From the NCBI GenBank assembly GCA_002402905.1, contig DHGT01000146.1:451-20816 (forward strand): a stretch of 20,366 nt of DNA, written 5' to 3'. Of this stretch, positions 7,627-14,555 are shown in pieces. This stretch comes from Desulfatitalea sp. UBA4791 (lineage in GTDB: Bacteria; Desulfobacterota; Desulfobacteria; Desulfobacterales; Desulfosarcinaceae). The notes below the pieces were generated by a model that was not told the origin of the DNA, made no database searches, and was given only the letters and a program-made list of their open reading frames with translations. Within the stretch, counting starts at the first letter, position 1. Each line of letters opens with the position of its first letter. A program made the translations under genes and the position numbers.

Positions 7627-8490
7627 TTAGAGGACGGAATTCACCAGCAGTTGGGTGTAAGGGTGCTGGGGGTCTTCCAGGATCTGGTCGGAGAGCCCGG
7701 CCTCGACGATGCACCCGTGGCGCATGACGATGGTGCGCGACGTCAGCAGCCGGATGACCCCCAAATCGTGGGAGACCACGATGGTCGCCACGCCCAATTC
7801 CTGCTGCAGGGAGCGGATCAAATCGAGCACCCGGGCCTGCACCGACACGTCCAGGCCCGTGGTCACCTCGTCGAGCAACAATACGGCCGGTTGAGTGGAG
7901 AGCGCCTTGGCGATCTGCACGCGTTGCTGCATGCCGCCGGAAAAGTTCCGCGGCGGCTCGTTCATGCGGCGCACCGGCACCTCGGTCTGTTCGAGCAATT
8001 GCGCCGCCCGTGACTGCATGCGCCCGACATGGCGCCAGCCGGCCATCAACAGACGCTCTGCGATATTGCCGCCGGCGCTCACCTTCAGATGCAAGCCCAT
8101 GCGGGCATTCTGATAGACGATGCCCATGCGCTCGTTGCGGATGCGGCGCCGGTGAAATGCACTGAGCGCGAATAGATCCTGGTCCGGATCGATGGCCAGC
8201 GCGCTGCCGCTCTGTTGGCCCGCCTTCAGATCGAGATAAAACCGGCCCGCGGTGGGCTCGAAATCGAAGTGAAGCAGCCGCACCACCGTGCTTTTGCCGG
8301 AGCCGCTCTCGCCGACCACGCCCAGCACTTCGTTGGGGAAGAGATCGAAGGAGACCTGGCGGCAGGCCAGGATCGACTTGCAGCGGGGGCACTGATTGGT
8401 CCCCTGGCCAGCGCCGGTGAGGTCGAAGCAATCCGGGCAACCGGGGCCGTATCGTTTGGTCAGCTCACGCACGCGAAGAATCGGTTTCAA
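7627..8490 (-). CDS. phnK: C-P lyase ABC subunit PhnK with a four-cysteine insertion, TTG start
   Basis: ABC ATPase that docks on the PhnGHIJ core. Walker A 'GESGSGKST' (60-68), the PhnK-typical 'VSAGGNIAERL' (137-147), signature 'FSGGMQQRVQIAKAL' (183-197), Walker B 'LLLDEVTTGLDVSVQAR' and 'SHDLGV' (H-loop) are all clear. The C-terminus 'HPYTQLLVNSVL' also matches PhnK. There is no suitable ATG. I place the start at the TTG at 8490 (coding 'MKPILRVRELTKRYG'), with GAGGAG about 8 bases before it and 17 bp after phnJ. The next upstream ATG, 26 codons back, would overlap phnJ. Length is then 287 aa against about 252 in E. coli. The excess is a segment at residues 17-43 holding 'CPDC' (18, 21) and 'CPRC' (34, 37), a zinc-ribbon or rubredoxin-like knuckle that E. 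coli PhnK lacks. In Walker B, Val replaces the usual Pro after the catalytic Glu ('LLDEVT'). Confidence 0.93.
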   Translation of the reverse strand: MKPILRVRELTKRYGPGCPDCFDLTGAGQGTNQCPRCKSILACRQVSFDLFPNEVLGVVGESGSGKSTVVRLLHFDFEPTAGRFYLDLKAGQQSGSALAIDPDQDLFALSAFHRRRIRNERMGIVYQNARMGLHLKVSAGGNIAERLLMAGWRHVGRMQSRAAQLLEQTEVPVRRMNEPPRNFSGGMQQRVQIAKALSTQPAVLLLDEVTTGLDVSVQARVLDLIRSLQQELGVATIVVSHDLGVIRLLTSRTIVMRHGCIVEAGLSDQILEDPQHPYTQLLVNSVL

Positions 8491-8507
8491 TTGGTTTTCT
8501 CCTCGGA

Positions 8508-9425
8508 CTATCGGGATCCTTGGCGGTTTTGCCGGCTTCTCTGATCGCAAAACGCGGTATCCGAGCACGAATAGGTGCGCCGGCCACTCTCGTCGTCCAC
8601 GACTTCATCCAGAAATGAATGGCCCGCGCCGCAGCGTTCGCAGCGGCGGCCATGAAAATCCTCGACCCGGAAAGCAAAGTCTTCGAAAGAAAGAGGCGTC
8701 ACTTCGGTATGCGGCGGAACGGCGTAGATGCGCTTTTCCCGTCCGGCACAGAAGAGAAACAGGGCCTCGCCCCGGTTGAGTTTGGGCACATCCCAGCGAG
8801 GGATGGGACTGGGGTCCATGAGGTAGCGCCGGTTGACGATCACCGGATAGCGCGCCCCCACCGTGATCTCGTTGAACTTGACGATATCTTCGTAGAGATA
8901 GAGCCACATGCGGCTGTAATCCGCTTCGGCGTGCATCCTACGGGTCTTGCGCTCGGACGGCTCCACCAGGCGTAAAGGTTCTGGAATCGGTACCTGAAAG
9001 ACCAGGAGCTGATGCGGCCCCAAAGGCGACTCGGGAATGCGGTGGCGGGTCTGGATCAGGGTGGCGGCGGCGGTATCGGTGGTCAGGGGCACATCGGTGA
9101 CCCGCTGGACGAATTTCTTGATGTTGACCGCATTGACGCTGTCGTCCGCGCCCTGATCGATCACCTTGAGCACGTCGTCCGGTCCGATGAGCGCCAGGGT
9201 CAGTTGCAGCCCGCCGGTCCCCCAGCCCCTGGCGATGGGCATCTCCCGGGACCCGAAACCCACCTGGCAACCCGGTATGGCCACGGCCTTGAGCATCTTG
9301 CGACGGATTTCGCGCTTGGCCCCTTCGTCGAGAAAAGCATAGGAGTACCGATGGCGGTTCGAAGGCATGGCGTCGCGCCAGTCCGCTACCGGCGGCGTCG
9401 CTTCTGATGGCAGACCGGGTGTCAT
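8508..9425 (-). CDS. phnJ: C-P lyase catalytic subunit PhnJ (radical SAM)
   Basis: Cleaves the C-P bond of ribose-1-phosphonate-5-phosphate, releasing an alkane and 5-phosphoribosyl 1,2-cyclic phosphate. The 305-aa protein has the four conserved cysteines near its C-terminus, C262 and C265 ('RCERCG'), C287 and C293 ('CSDTAFC'). Their spacing (x2, x21, x5) is that of E. coli C241, C244, C266 and C272: three cluster ligands plus the catalytic Cys. The 'GWGTGG' glycine loop (67-72), 'DQGADDSVNA', 'TLIQTRHRIPE' and 'GREKRIYAVPP' are PhnJ hallmarks. The ATG at 9425 overlaps the phnI stop as ATGA and follows AGGAGA by 8 bases. It gives a roughly 20-residue N-terminal extension over E. coli PhnJ; M20 aligns with the E. 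coli start but lacks a ribosome-binding site. Confidence 0.97.
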   Translation of the reverse strand: MTPGLPSEATPPVADWRDAMPSNRHRYSYAFLDEGAKREIRRKMLKAVAIPGCQVGFGSREMPIARGWGTGGLQLTLALIGPDDVLKVIDQGADDSVNAVNIKKFVQRVTDVPLTTDTAAATLIQTRHRIPESPLGPHQLLVFQVPIPEPLRLVEPSERKTRRMHAEADYSRMWLYLYEDIVKFNEITVGARYPVIVNRRYLMDPSPIPRWDVPKLNRGEALFLFCAGREKRIYAVPPHTEVTPLSFEDFAFRVEDFHGRRCERCGAGHSFLDEVVDDESGRRTYSCSDTAFCDQRSRQNRQGSR

Positions 9426-10525
9426 GAACGGATCTCCTCTCGTTTTGACTGACCGGCCTGAATGTTGCGCAGCCGATCCAGCTCCGACTGGAAGGTGACA
9501 TAATGAGGCAGCTTGTAATGGTTGCAGAACCCCATGGACTCGATGCCGTCCACATGGGTCAGAACGAACTCCTGGTCCTCGGACGGCGTGGCCGGCTCGC
9601 CGGTGGCGACGGCCCGATCCAGGACGGCCATGGCGATGGCCTTGGTCTCGTTATGGCCGAAGCACAATCCGTATCCCAGGCTGAATCGCGCGGGTCCATC
9701 CGTTTCCCCGATGCGTGAAATCACTTCGGCTTCGGTCACCAGCATGTCGCCGACCGTCTCCACCTCGCCGGTCACCGGATTGGGGTACCGCAGCGGCAGA
9801 TACCCCACCCGCAGTTCGCCGATGACCGGATGCACCGAGCCGTAGCCGCGCATGTTGGAGTAGGCCAGGGCCAGCATGCCGCCCGTTTCGCCGCGCGCCA
9901 GGGTCTGCAACTGGGCGCTTCTCGGCGCCGGAAAGGTGAGCGCCTGGCGGGTGATGTCCACGAGTCGATCGTCGTTTCCGCCGGCCGATGGACGGGGTAC
10001 CAGCAACCCTTCCCTTCGGAGCATGTCGACGACCTTGGGGAAGCGTTCGGGCAGCGGGTCGATTGACTCGGTATCCTTGAACAGGCGGGCCATCATGCGG
10101 CGCGTATGGTCCGGCGATTCGTCCTGCAGGTCGAAATCCAGCAGCCGGAGCGTGTAATCCGGTGTGGGGCCGAGAAGCTGCCCGCCCGGGATGTCCTTGA
10201 AAGCCGCGGAAATGCGGCGGATCGGGCGCATGTCGTCGGTATTCATGGGTGCGCCGTATCCCAGGCGCGGCAGCGTGGTGCGATAGGAGCGCAGAATAAA
10301 TGCGGCTTCCAGGGTATCGCCGGCCGACTGCTTGAACGCCAGGGCCGCCAGCTCCGGTGCGTAGAGCGACCCCTCGCTCATCACCCGGTCCACCGCGAAA
10401 TGAAGCTGCTCGCGGATCTGATCGGGTTTCAGCAGTTCGGAGGCGCCGCCGGCCCGGCGGATCATGCTGAACTGTTCGGCATTTTCGATGGCGGCGGCAC
10501 CGCCTTTGACGGCCACATACCCCAT
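9422..10525 (-). CDS. phnI: C-P lyase core subunit PhnI
   Basis: Nucleosidase subunit of the C-P lyase core. With PhnG, PhnH and PhnL it displaces adenine from ATP using phosphonate. The 367-aa length is near E. coli PhnI (354 aa). Recognisable stretches are the N-terminus 'MGYVAVKGGAAAIENAE', 'LPRLGYG', 'GYGSVHPVIGELRVGYLP' and 'LGYGLCFGHNETKAIAMA', the last holding the conserved His and Glu of the family. The C-terminal 'FCNHYKLPHYVTFQSELDRL' is also typical. The ATG at 10525 is 4 bp after the phnH stop, with GAGGTGA just upstream. The stop overlaps phnJ by 4 bases, so the two are probably translated together, as befits a fixed stoichiometry. Confidence 0.96.
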   Translation of the reverse strand: MGYVAVKGGAAAIENAEQFSMIRRAGGASELLKPDQIREQLHFAVDRVMSEGSLYAPELAALAFKQSAGDTLEAAFILRSYRTTLPRLGYGAPMNTDDMRPIRRISAAFKDIPGGQLLGPTPDYTLRLLDFDLQDESPDHTRRMMARLFKDTESIDPLPERFPKVVDMLRREGLLVPRPSAGGNDDRLVDITRQALTFPAPRSAQLQTLARGETGGMLALAYSNMRGYGSVHPVIGELRVGYLPLRYPNPVTGEVETVGDMLVTEAEVISRIGETDGPARFSLGYGLCFGHNETKAIAMAVLDRAVATGEPATPSEDQEFVLTHVDGIESMGFCNHYKLPHYVTFQSELDRLRNIQAGQSKREEIRS

Positions 10526-10529
10526 GTCG

Positions 10530-11126
10530 TCACCTCACCTGGATGCGCGTTGAGCGCGGCAGCGCCATCACCCCACCATCGGGCCGGACGAAAAAGGTAT
10601 CCACGCCCAAAGGATAGTCGGCATTGACGTTCATCAATATCTCGTATTCCGTTTGAGGAATTCCGGCCATTTCCGGCATGATCCCGGCAGTCCCGGCGAT
10701 ACCCGGCCCGGACAGCCGAATCCGCAGTCGCTGGGAAACCGACGCCGGCGCCCTCTTTGTGCCCTCGTCTTCCAGACAATAGACCAGGGTAGCACCCTCC
10801 TCCGGAGATTCCGGACGGCCGCGTTTGGCATGTTCGACGGCCCCGTTGCCGCGGTCACCGACGATAAAGAGAAAATCGGCCCTTTCCGAGGGCCCGGTCG
10901 CCGCCCCGGTGGCCTGGACCAGCGCGGATTGGAGCGCCGGGGCACTATCGTTTCCGATGGCACAGAGGCTCACCTCGTGGTCCAGCAGACAACGGCCCAT
11001 GGCCAGGGCCGAGGCAAACGGCGTCTCTTCGGCAATCCCCGTCAGTCGCGCCACCCGGCCGGGACGGCTCATGGCGTCAAGCAGGATGCGGTAATTCTTC
11101 TGACAATTTCGCTGAAGCAAACCCAT
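10530..11126 (-). CDS. phnH: C-P lyase core subunit PhnH
   Basis: Structural subunit of the C-P lyase core complex (PhnGHIJ), 198 aa against 194 in E. coli. The N-terminal 'NYRILLDAMSRPGRVARL' is the family signature (conserved 'FRxLLxAMSxPG'). 'LLDHEVSLC', 'ADFLFIVGD', 'GTKRAPASVSQRLRIRLSGPGI' and the C-terminal 'YPLGVDTFFVRPDGGVMALPRST' match the PhnH fold (a PLP-transferase-like fold without the cofactor). The ATG at 11126 has GAGGA about 9 bases upstream and is 8 bp after the phnG stop. The frame runs on upstream, but that part overlaps phnG and shows no PhnH similarity. The 3' end is 4 bp from phnI. Confidence 0.95.
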   Translation of the reverse strand: MGLLQRNCQKNYRILLDAMSRPGRVARLTGIAEETPFASALAMGRCLLDHEVSLCAIGNDSAPALQSALVQATGAATGPSERADFLFIVGDRGNGAVEHAKRGRPESPEEGATLVYCLEDEGTKRAPASVSQRLRIRLSGPGIAGTAGIMPEMAGIPQTEYEILMNVNADYPLGVDTFFVRPDGGVMALPRSTRIQVR

Positions 11127-11134
11127 TCCATTCC

Positions 11135-11647
11135 TCACTCGCACGATTCGCCCAGGGAATCGAAATCCACACGCTCTTTCTTCATGGAATCGAATCGCAC
11201 CCGGGTGGCGGCGGCCAACCGGGACAGCCGTGCCGCATGTTCTTGCTTTGTCTGTTCGAGACGCCTGACGGCATCGCCGACCGAAGCGAGCATCTCGGCG
11301 CAACCGCGCAGTTCGGCCGCCTCCACCGCCGCCAGCAGCAGCGCCTGCTCCGGCGCATCGCCGCAAACCACGCCGCAGCCCGGCTGCCCGTCACACCGGA
11401 CTTCCGCCTGGCTGACCAGCACCTCTCCCAGATGAAAGGGGGTGTCGAAGGGGTCACTCACGGTACACATGATCAGTCCGCAACGCGGCGCCCTTTGAAC
11501 GACAAAACGGCCCGACGCCCAAAGGCCGTCGAGCAGCGCCGCGACCTGGCCGGTATCCGCCGACCCGATGACCCTGAGCAGACGGCTTTTGATGGTTTTC
11601 CCGCCGTTTGGCGCTTTCCGTCGATCTTCACTATCCGTATATTTCAA
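11135..11647 (-). CDS. phnG: C-P lyase core subunit PhnG, probable TTG start
   Basis: Small subunit of the PhnGHIJ core. The C-terminal end 'SRLAAATRVRFDSMKKERVDF' corresponds to the E. coli PhnG end (conserved 'ATRVDFFTMVRG'). 'FHLGEVLVSQAEVRCDG', 'GYG'-like 'GCGVVCGDAPEQALLLAAVEAA' and 'LEQTKQEHAARLSRLAA' are typical too. There is no ATG at a sensible place. The best start is the TTG at 11647, with GGAG 7 bases before it, giving 170 aa (E. coli 150). This start overlaps the upstream acyltransferase gene by 17 bp. An ATG at 11662 lacks a ribosome-binding site. Identity is sure; the start is not. Confidence 0.9.
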   Translation of the reverse strand: MKYTDSEDRRKAPNGGKTIKSRLLRVIGSADTGQVAALLDGLWASGRFVVQRAPRCGLIMCTVSDPFDTPFHLGEVLVSQAEVRCDGQPGCGVVCGDAPEQALLLAAVEAAELRGCAEMLASVGDAVRRLEQTKQEHAARLSRLAAATRVRFDSMKKERVDFDSLGESCE

Positions 11648-12272
11648 GAAATTTCTCCACATCCGACAAGTGTTCGAAACACTGCTCCAGGGCGGCGCGG
11701 TCCCAATCCCACCAGGCGATGCGCAGCAATCGGTCGGCGATGTCGGGTGCAAAACGCATCCTGACCCATCTTGCCGGCACACCCGCCACCACTTGGAAAG
11801 GCGCCACGTCCCTGGTCACCACCGCACCGGCGCCCACCACGGCACCGGTTTCGATGGTCACGCCGGCCATCACCTTTGCACCGGCGCCGATCCACACGTC
11901 GTGACCGACGCGGCATCTGCTTTGCCGGCGCCATTGAAAGAAGGCTTCGTCGTCCGACGCCGCAAAGCCATAGCGCCGGCGGCGGTAGGTGCAATGATGC
12001 TGGGTGACCCGCTGCATGGGGTGGTTGCCCGGGTTGACACACACATGGGAGGCGATCGAACAGAATTTACCTACGTCGGTATAGATGAGGGTGCCGTCGT
12101 TGCCGGCGAGATAGCTGTAATCGCCCAGGGAAGATTCCAACACCGTCCAGCCCGGACCGATGTCGGTGTATTGGCCGATCACCGAGGCCGTCACCTCCGC
12201 CGAGGCGTGTATCCGGGGTGATGGATCGGCGGCCGTGCCATTTGCGTGCCGAACAGTACAAGCTTCCGTCAT
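11631..12272 (-). CDS. Phosphonate-cluster hexapeptide-repeat acyltransferase
   Basis: A 213-aa left-handed beta-helix acyltransferase of the xenobiotic/chloramphenicol acetyltransferase-like group. The closest named family I know is the transferase hexapeptide-repeat protein found in phosphonate clusters (TIGR03308). Key stretches are 'GDYSYLAGN', 'IYTDVGKFCSIASHVCVNPG', then 'NHPMQRVTQHH', which carries the likely catalytic His, 'GHDVWIGAGAKVMAGVTIETG' (hexapeptide turns) and 'VVAGVPARWVRMRF' (the GxPAK-like exit). Substrate and acyl donor are unknown; acetylation of aminoalkylphosphonates, as PhnO does in E. coli with an unrelated fold, is a reasonable guess. It is the first gene of the operon. 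I chose the ATG at 12272 (GGAG about 8 bases upstream) over two ATGs at 12293-12296, which would sit at the predicted transcription start. Confidence 0.85.
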   Translation of the reverse strand: MTEACTVRHANGTAADPSPRIHASAEVTASVIGQYTDIGPGWTVLESSLGDYSYLAGNDGTLIYTDVGKFCSIASHVCVNPGNHPMQRVTQHHCTYRRRRYGFAASDDEAFFQWRRQSRCRVGHDVWIGAGAKVMAGVTIETGAVVGAGAVVTRDVAPFQVVAGVPARWVRMRFAPDIADRLLRIAWWDWDRAALEQCFEHLSDVEKFLEIYG

Positions 12273-12302
12273 AGCCCCGCTCCGTATAGTCATCATGGGG
12301 GA

Positions 12303-12345
12303 ACTATCGGCCTGAACGGTTAGGAAGAGATTAGGGTTGGGTTAG
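12303..12345 (-). promoter_or_regulatory. Candidate Pho-box-like promoter of the C-P lyase operon
   Basis: On the minus strand three direct repeats read CTAACC (12345-12340), CTAATC (12334-12329) and CTAACC (12324-12319), with starts 11 and 10 bp apart. Exactly 10 bp beyond the last lies GATAGT (12308-12303), four of six matches to a -10 box. No good -35 is needed in promoters where PhoB-type activators bind direct repeats that end about 10 bp before the -10. The hexamers resemble the TTAACA units of Bacillus PhoP boxes more than the E. coli CTGTCAT. Transcription would start near 12296, 24 bases before the first gene. Repeats and spacing are seen; the regulator is inferred. Confidence 0.45.
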
Positions 12346-12389
12346 AAAACGGAAAGGGCGATCAAAGGCCTGGGATAGAAGGTGTCCAT

Positions 12390-12427
12390 CTGAAGGGTTC
12401 ACTGATCAATTGTTTCAAATCCTTCAG
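12390..12427 (-). other. Inverted repeat at the end of the second radical SAM gene
   Basis: CTGAAGG (12390-12396) and CCTTCAG (12421-12427) are perfect inverted repeats, the second overlapping the stop codon of the radical SAM gene. The loop is 24 bases and no U-tract follows, so as a terminator it would be weak. It is the only candidate boundary between that gene and the C-P lyase operon, which leaves read-through possible. Confidence 0.3.
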
Positions 12428-13704
12428 CAGACCCAATTGGAACGGCTTTTAATCCAGGAGGCGACGGTTTCCCGGAGCCAGGCCGCCATATGGGGTTCGA
12501 TGTAGAATTTCGGAAGCAGCAGCGCATCTGCGGCAGACAGATAGCCGGTTCGAACCGCGTAGCTCGCCAGGGCGGTATTCGGGTAGATGCGCGCGCCGAT
12601 GGTCACCTTGACCATTTCCAGGTTTAAGGAATCTGCAAACTCCAGACTTTGTCGAATCGTGGCTTGGGTATCCCCTGGGAGCCCCAGGAGCAAAAACCCC
12701 ATGCGCCGGATGCGGGCCTCGCCGAGCAAGTCGGCAATACGCCGTACATCCGCGGTGCGGAAGCGCTTGTTCATCTGTTCGAGGAGGGTGTCCGATCCCG
12801 ATTCGAAGCCGAGGCTGACCTCCGCGCATCCGGCCGCGGCCATCGCCTGGACGAGTGATTTGTCCACTTTCCAGGGATACAGGATGCAACGCCAGCGAAT
12901 GTTCAGCCCCGAGGCAACGATCGCCTCACAGAGCCGCTGGGCATAGCCGGTCGGCAGATTGAACGTATTGTCCACGAAGTAGAAATGATCATAGCCGGCC
13001 GCCACGAACTTTTCCAGGGAGGCGACCACCTCATCGATGCCCCGTTTGCGGATCCGCCGGCCCTCGATGGCGGCGGTGGAGCAGTAGATGCAGTCCAGGG
13101 GACAACCGCGACGGGTTTGAAACGGCATCCAGATCGACCCCTGGGCGGGGCTTCCAGGGAAAAAGAATCGCGGATCCGGATCGGGCAGACGAAATCGATC
13201 GATATGACCCTCGACGGCCGGTGGATTCGAAATGGCACGACTCGCGCAATGCAGGCCCGGGATGTCCGAGAGGTTGTCATGGCGCGCCAATCGTTCCAGC
13301 AGCATGACAAAGGAGGCCTCGCCTTCGCCCTGGATGCCCTTGTCGACCCCGAGATAGGCCAGCACCTGGGTGGGAAAAATGCTGTAGCCCGCCCCGCCCA
13401 GAACGATCCTCGCATTGGAAAACCGACGGCAGAGGTCGACGATCGCCTTGACCGGTTCGAGGAAAAAACGGGTGCCTTGGGAGGCCTGATCGTCGATATT
13501 GCGAATGGAAAGACCGATGACATGGGGCCGAAACGATGCAAGCAAAGGCACCAGCGATTGCTGAAGGTCTTCTGCGGACATGAGATTGAGTGTCGCCACC
13601 TCGTGACCCGCGTCTTCCGCGGCGCGGGCCACACACGCCATGCCGAGGGGCAGTACCGGCATGTTGATCGACTCGGTATTGTCAGCGACCATCAAGACGC
13701 GCAC
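12424..13704 (-). CDS. B12-binding radical SAM protein, GTG start
   Basis: A complete 426-aa protein: N-terminal cobalamin-binding-type Rossmann domain (residues 1-140; 'LPLGMACVARAAEDAGHEVA', 'VIGLSIRN', 'IVLGGAGYSIFPTQVL', 'GEGEASF'), then a radical SAM core with 'GCPLDCIYCST' (C201, C205, C208), 'FVDNTFN', 'EVSLGFESGSD' and 'FLLLGLPGDT'. The DxHxxG base-off motif is not seen, as in many methylase-type members. The start is GTG at 13704 (GGAG about 9 bases before); an internal ATG five codons in is less likely because it would cut the first beta-strand. It lies 31 bp after a 51-aa membrane protein gene and upstream of the C-P lyase operon on the same strand. Substrate unknown. Confidence 0.9.
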   Translation of the reverse strand: MRVLMVADNTESINMPVLPLGMACVARAAEDAGHEVATLNLMSAEDLQQSLVPLLASFRPHVIGLSIRNIDDQASQGTRFFLEPVKAIVDLCRRFSNARIVLGGAGYSIFPTQVLAYLGVDKGIQGEGEASFVMLLERLARHDNLSDIPGLHCASRAISNPPAVEGHIDRFRLPDPDPRFFFPGSPAQGSIWMPFQTRRGCPLDCIYCSTAAIEGRRIRKRGIDEVVASLEKFVAAGYDHFYFVDNTFNLPTGYAQRLCEAIVASGLNIRWRCILYPWKVDKSLVQAMAAAGCAEVSLGFESGSDTLLEQMNKRFRTADVRRIADLLGEARIRRMGFLLLGLPGDTQATIRQSLEFADSLNLEMVKVTIGARIYPNTALASYAVRTGYLSAADALLLPKFYIEPHMAAWLRETVASWIKSRSNWVC

Positions 13705-13735
13705 GGCCTATCTCCGTATCAGGGTTAAACGGAAT

Positions 13736-13891
13736 TCAAGAGCGAAACATCTCATCCACCCAGGCCCGGAACCATTGCGGCTTTTGAAACCAGACGTAGA
13801 TCCCTATCAGGGCAGTGATCGGAACAGGGATAATCGTATCGAAAACTGCAAGCGCCACAAGATAGATCAGAATTTGCGTTTTTAACGACAT
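13736..13891 (-). CDS. Small single-helix membrane protein, 51 aa
   Basis: The frame starts at an ATG (13891) preceded by a strong GGAGG (8 bases away) and codes for 51 aa ending 'EMFRS'. After a short polar start ('MSLKTQ') comes a hydrophobic stretch (residues 7-34, 'ILIYLVALAVFDTIIPVPIT' then 'ALIGIYVWF') with an Asp and two prolines in it, then an amphipathic tail 'QKPQWFRAWVDEM'. That is the pattern of a small inner-membrane protein with one or two membrane passes. It lies 31 bp before the radical SAM gene on the same strand, so they are likely co-transcribed. I do not recognise a named family. The ribosome-binding site, composition and spacing argue that it is real. Confidence 0.72.
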   Translation of the reverse strand: MSLKTQILIYLVALAVFDTIIPVPITALIGIYVWFQKPQWFRAWVDEMFRS

Positions 13892-13978
13892 GGGCGTTCC
13901 TCCTTCAGCAATTCCAACTGAATACTATTCATTAAACCCGGCGCGGATGGAACAGGTGGCCGATGCCACACGCCAAGC

Positions 13979-14025
13979 GGTCGAGTGTCGCCAAAATGCA
14001 CGGCGGGCGGCAAAACGGCTCGACC
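13979..14025 (-). other. Inverted repeat downstream of the cytochrome gene
   Basis: GGTCGAG (13979-13985) and CTCGACC (14019-14025) are perfect inverted repeats, 10 bp beyond the stop of the cytochrome gene (minus strand), with a 33-base loop that can pair further internally (GCC with GGC). No U-tract. It may be a Rho-type or processing site ending the 16175-to-14035 transcript. Weak evidence. Confidence 0.3.
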
Positions 14026-14034
14026 CGGAATGAC

Positions 14035-14523
14035 TCAGTTGCCGAACATGGGGCCATCGGGTCCCAAGTGGCAGGAATAGCATCCAAATCCCCTTCGGGT
14101 GACCAGGCTGAAGGATTTTACCCCGAGGGCGTCGGCCATCTCCGGCACCAGGCGGTCGAGCTTGAGTTGCGTGGTTTCGGGAAATTTCGCTCGCTCCGGC
14201 CCCAGCAGCAGCGCCCCGCTGAGCCGTGGCAGATGGCCGGTGGGCATGCGGAAATTACCGGTATTTTCGGCGTTGCCATGGCATAGCCGGCAATCGATCC
14301 GGGCGAAGCGCTCGGGACGCCAATCGCGAAATACGGCGCCGGCCCTCGGCACCACCACCTCACGCATGTGGGCCTGACGCTGCACGAGGTTCATTTCGGG
14401 CCATGTCAGCGGCCTGCCGTCCGAACCGGACGGTCCCACACCTTTGGGATAGCATCCCGCGACGGCGATCAATGATATCAAAACAAAAACAGCGCGTCTT
14501 CCGGCGCAGAGATGGGCAGGCAT
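14035..14523 (-). CDS. Di-heme c-type cytochrome lipoprotein
   Basis: A 162-aa exported protein. The N-terminus is a lipoprotein signal: basic 'GRR', hydrophobic 'AVFVLISLIAVAGC', with the lipobox cysteine at residue 24 ('VAGC'). The mature part has two CxxCH heme c motifs, 'CRLCH' (78-82) and 'CYSCH' (148-152), with 'RMPTGHLPRLSG' between them. Heme would be attached in the periplasm and the protein anchored to a membrane. It resembles unnamed 'cytochrome c family' proteins; an electron-transfer partner is not identified. The ATG at 14523 has AAGGGA about 9 bases upstream. An alternative ATG at 14556 overlaps the aldo/keto reductase stop as TGATG and adds 11 residues. It shares a transcript with the reductase. 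Confidence 0.85.
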   Translation of the reverse strand: MPAHLCAGRRAVFVLISLIAVAGCYPKGVGPSGSDGRPLTWPEMNLVQRQAHMREVVVPRAGAVFRDWRPERFARIDCRLCHGNAENTGNFRMPTGHLPRLSGALLLGPERAKFPETTQLKLDRLVPEMADALGVKSFSLVTRRGFGCYSCHLGPDGPMFGN

Positions 14524-14555
14524 GGCAAATCCCTTTCTCGAGAAGGTTGCAATCA

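Noticed and set aside
5735..8440. One very long open frame on the minus strand spanning phnM and running back through phnL and phnK
   Set aside because: Only its last 395 codons are PhnM. The upstream part is antisense or out-of-frame reading of the phnL and phnK genes, kept open by high GC content.
12424..13704. Reading the second radical SAM enzyme as a phosphonate P- or C-methylase
   Set aside because: No PEP mutase or other phosphonate biosynthesis gene is present, and the C-P lyase genes are for breakdown. Sequence alone gives no substrate.
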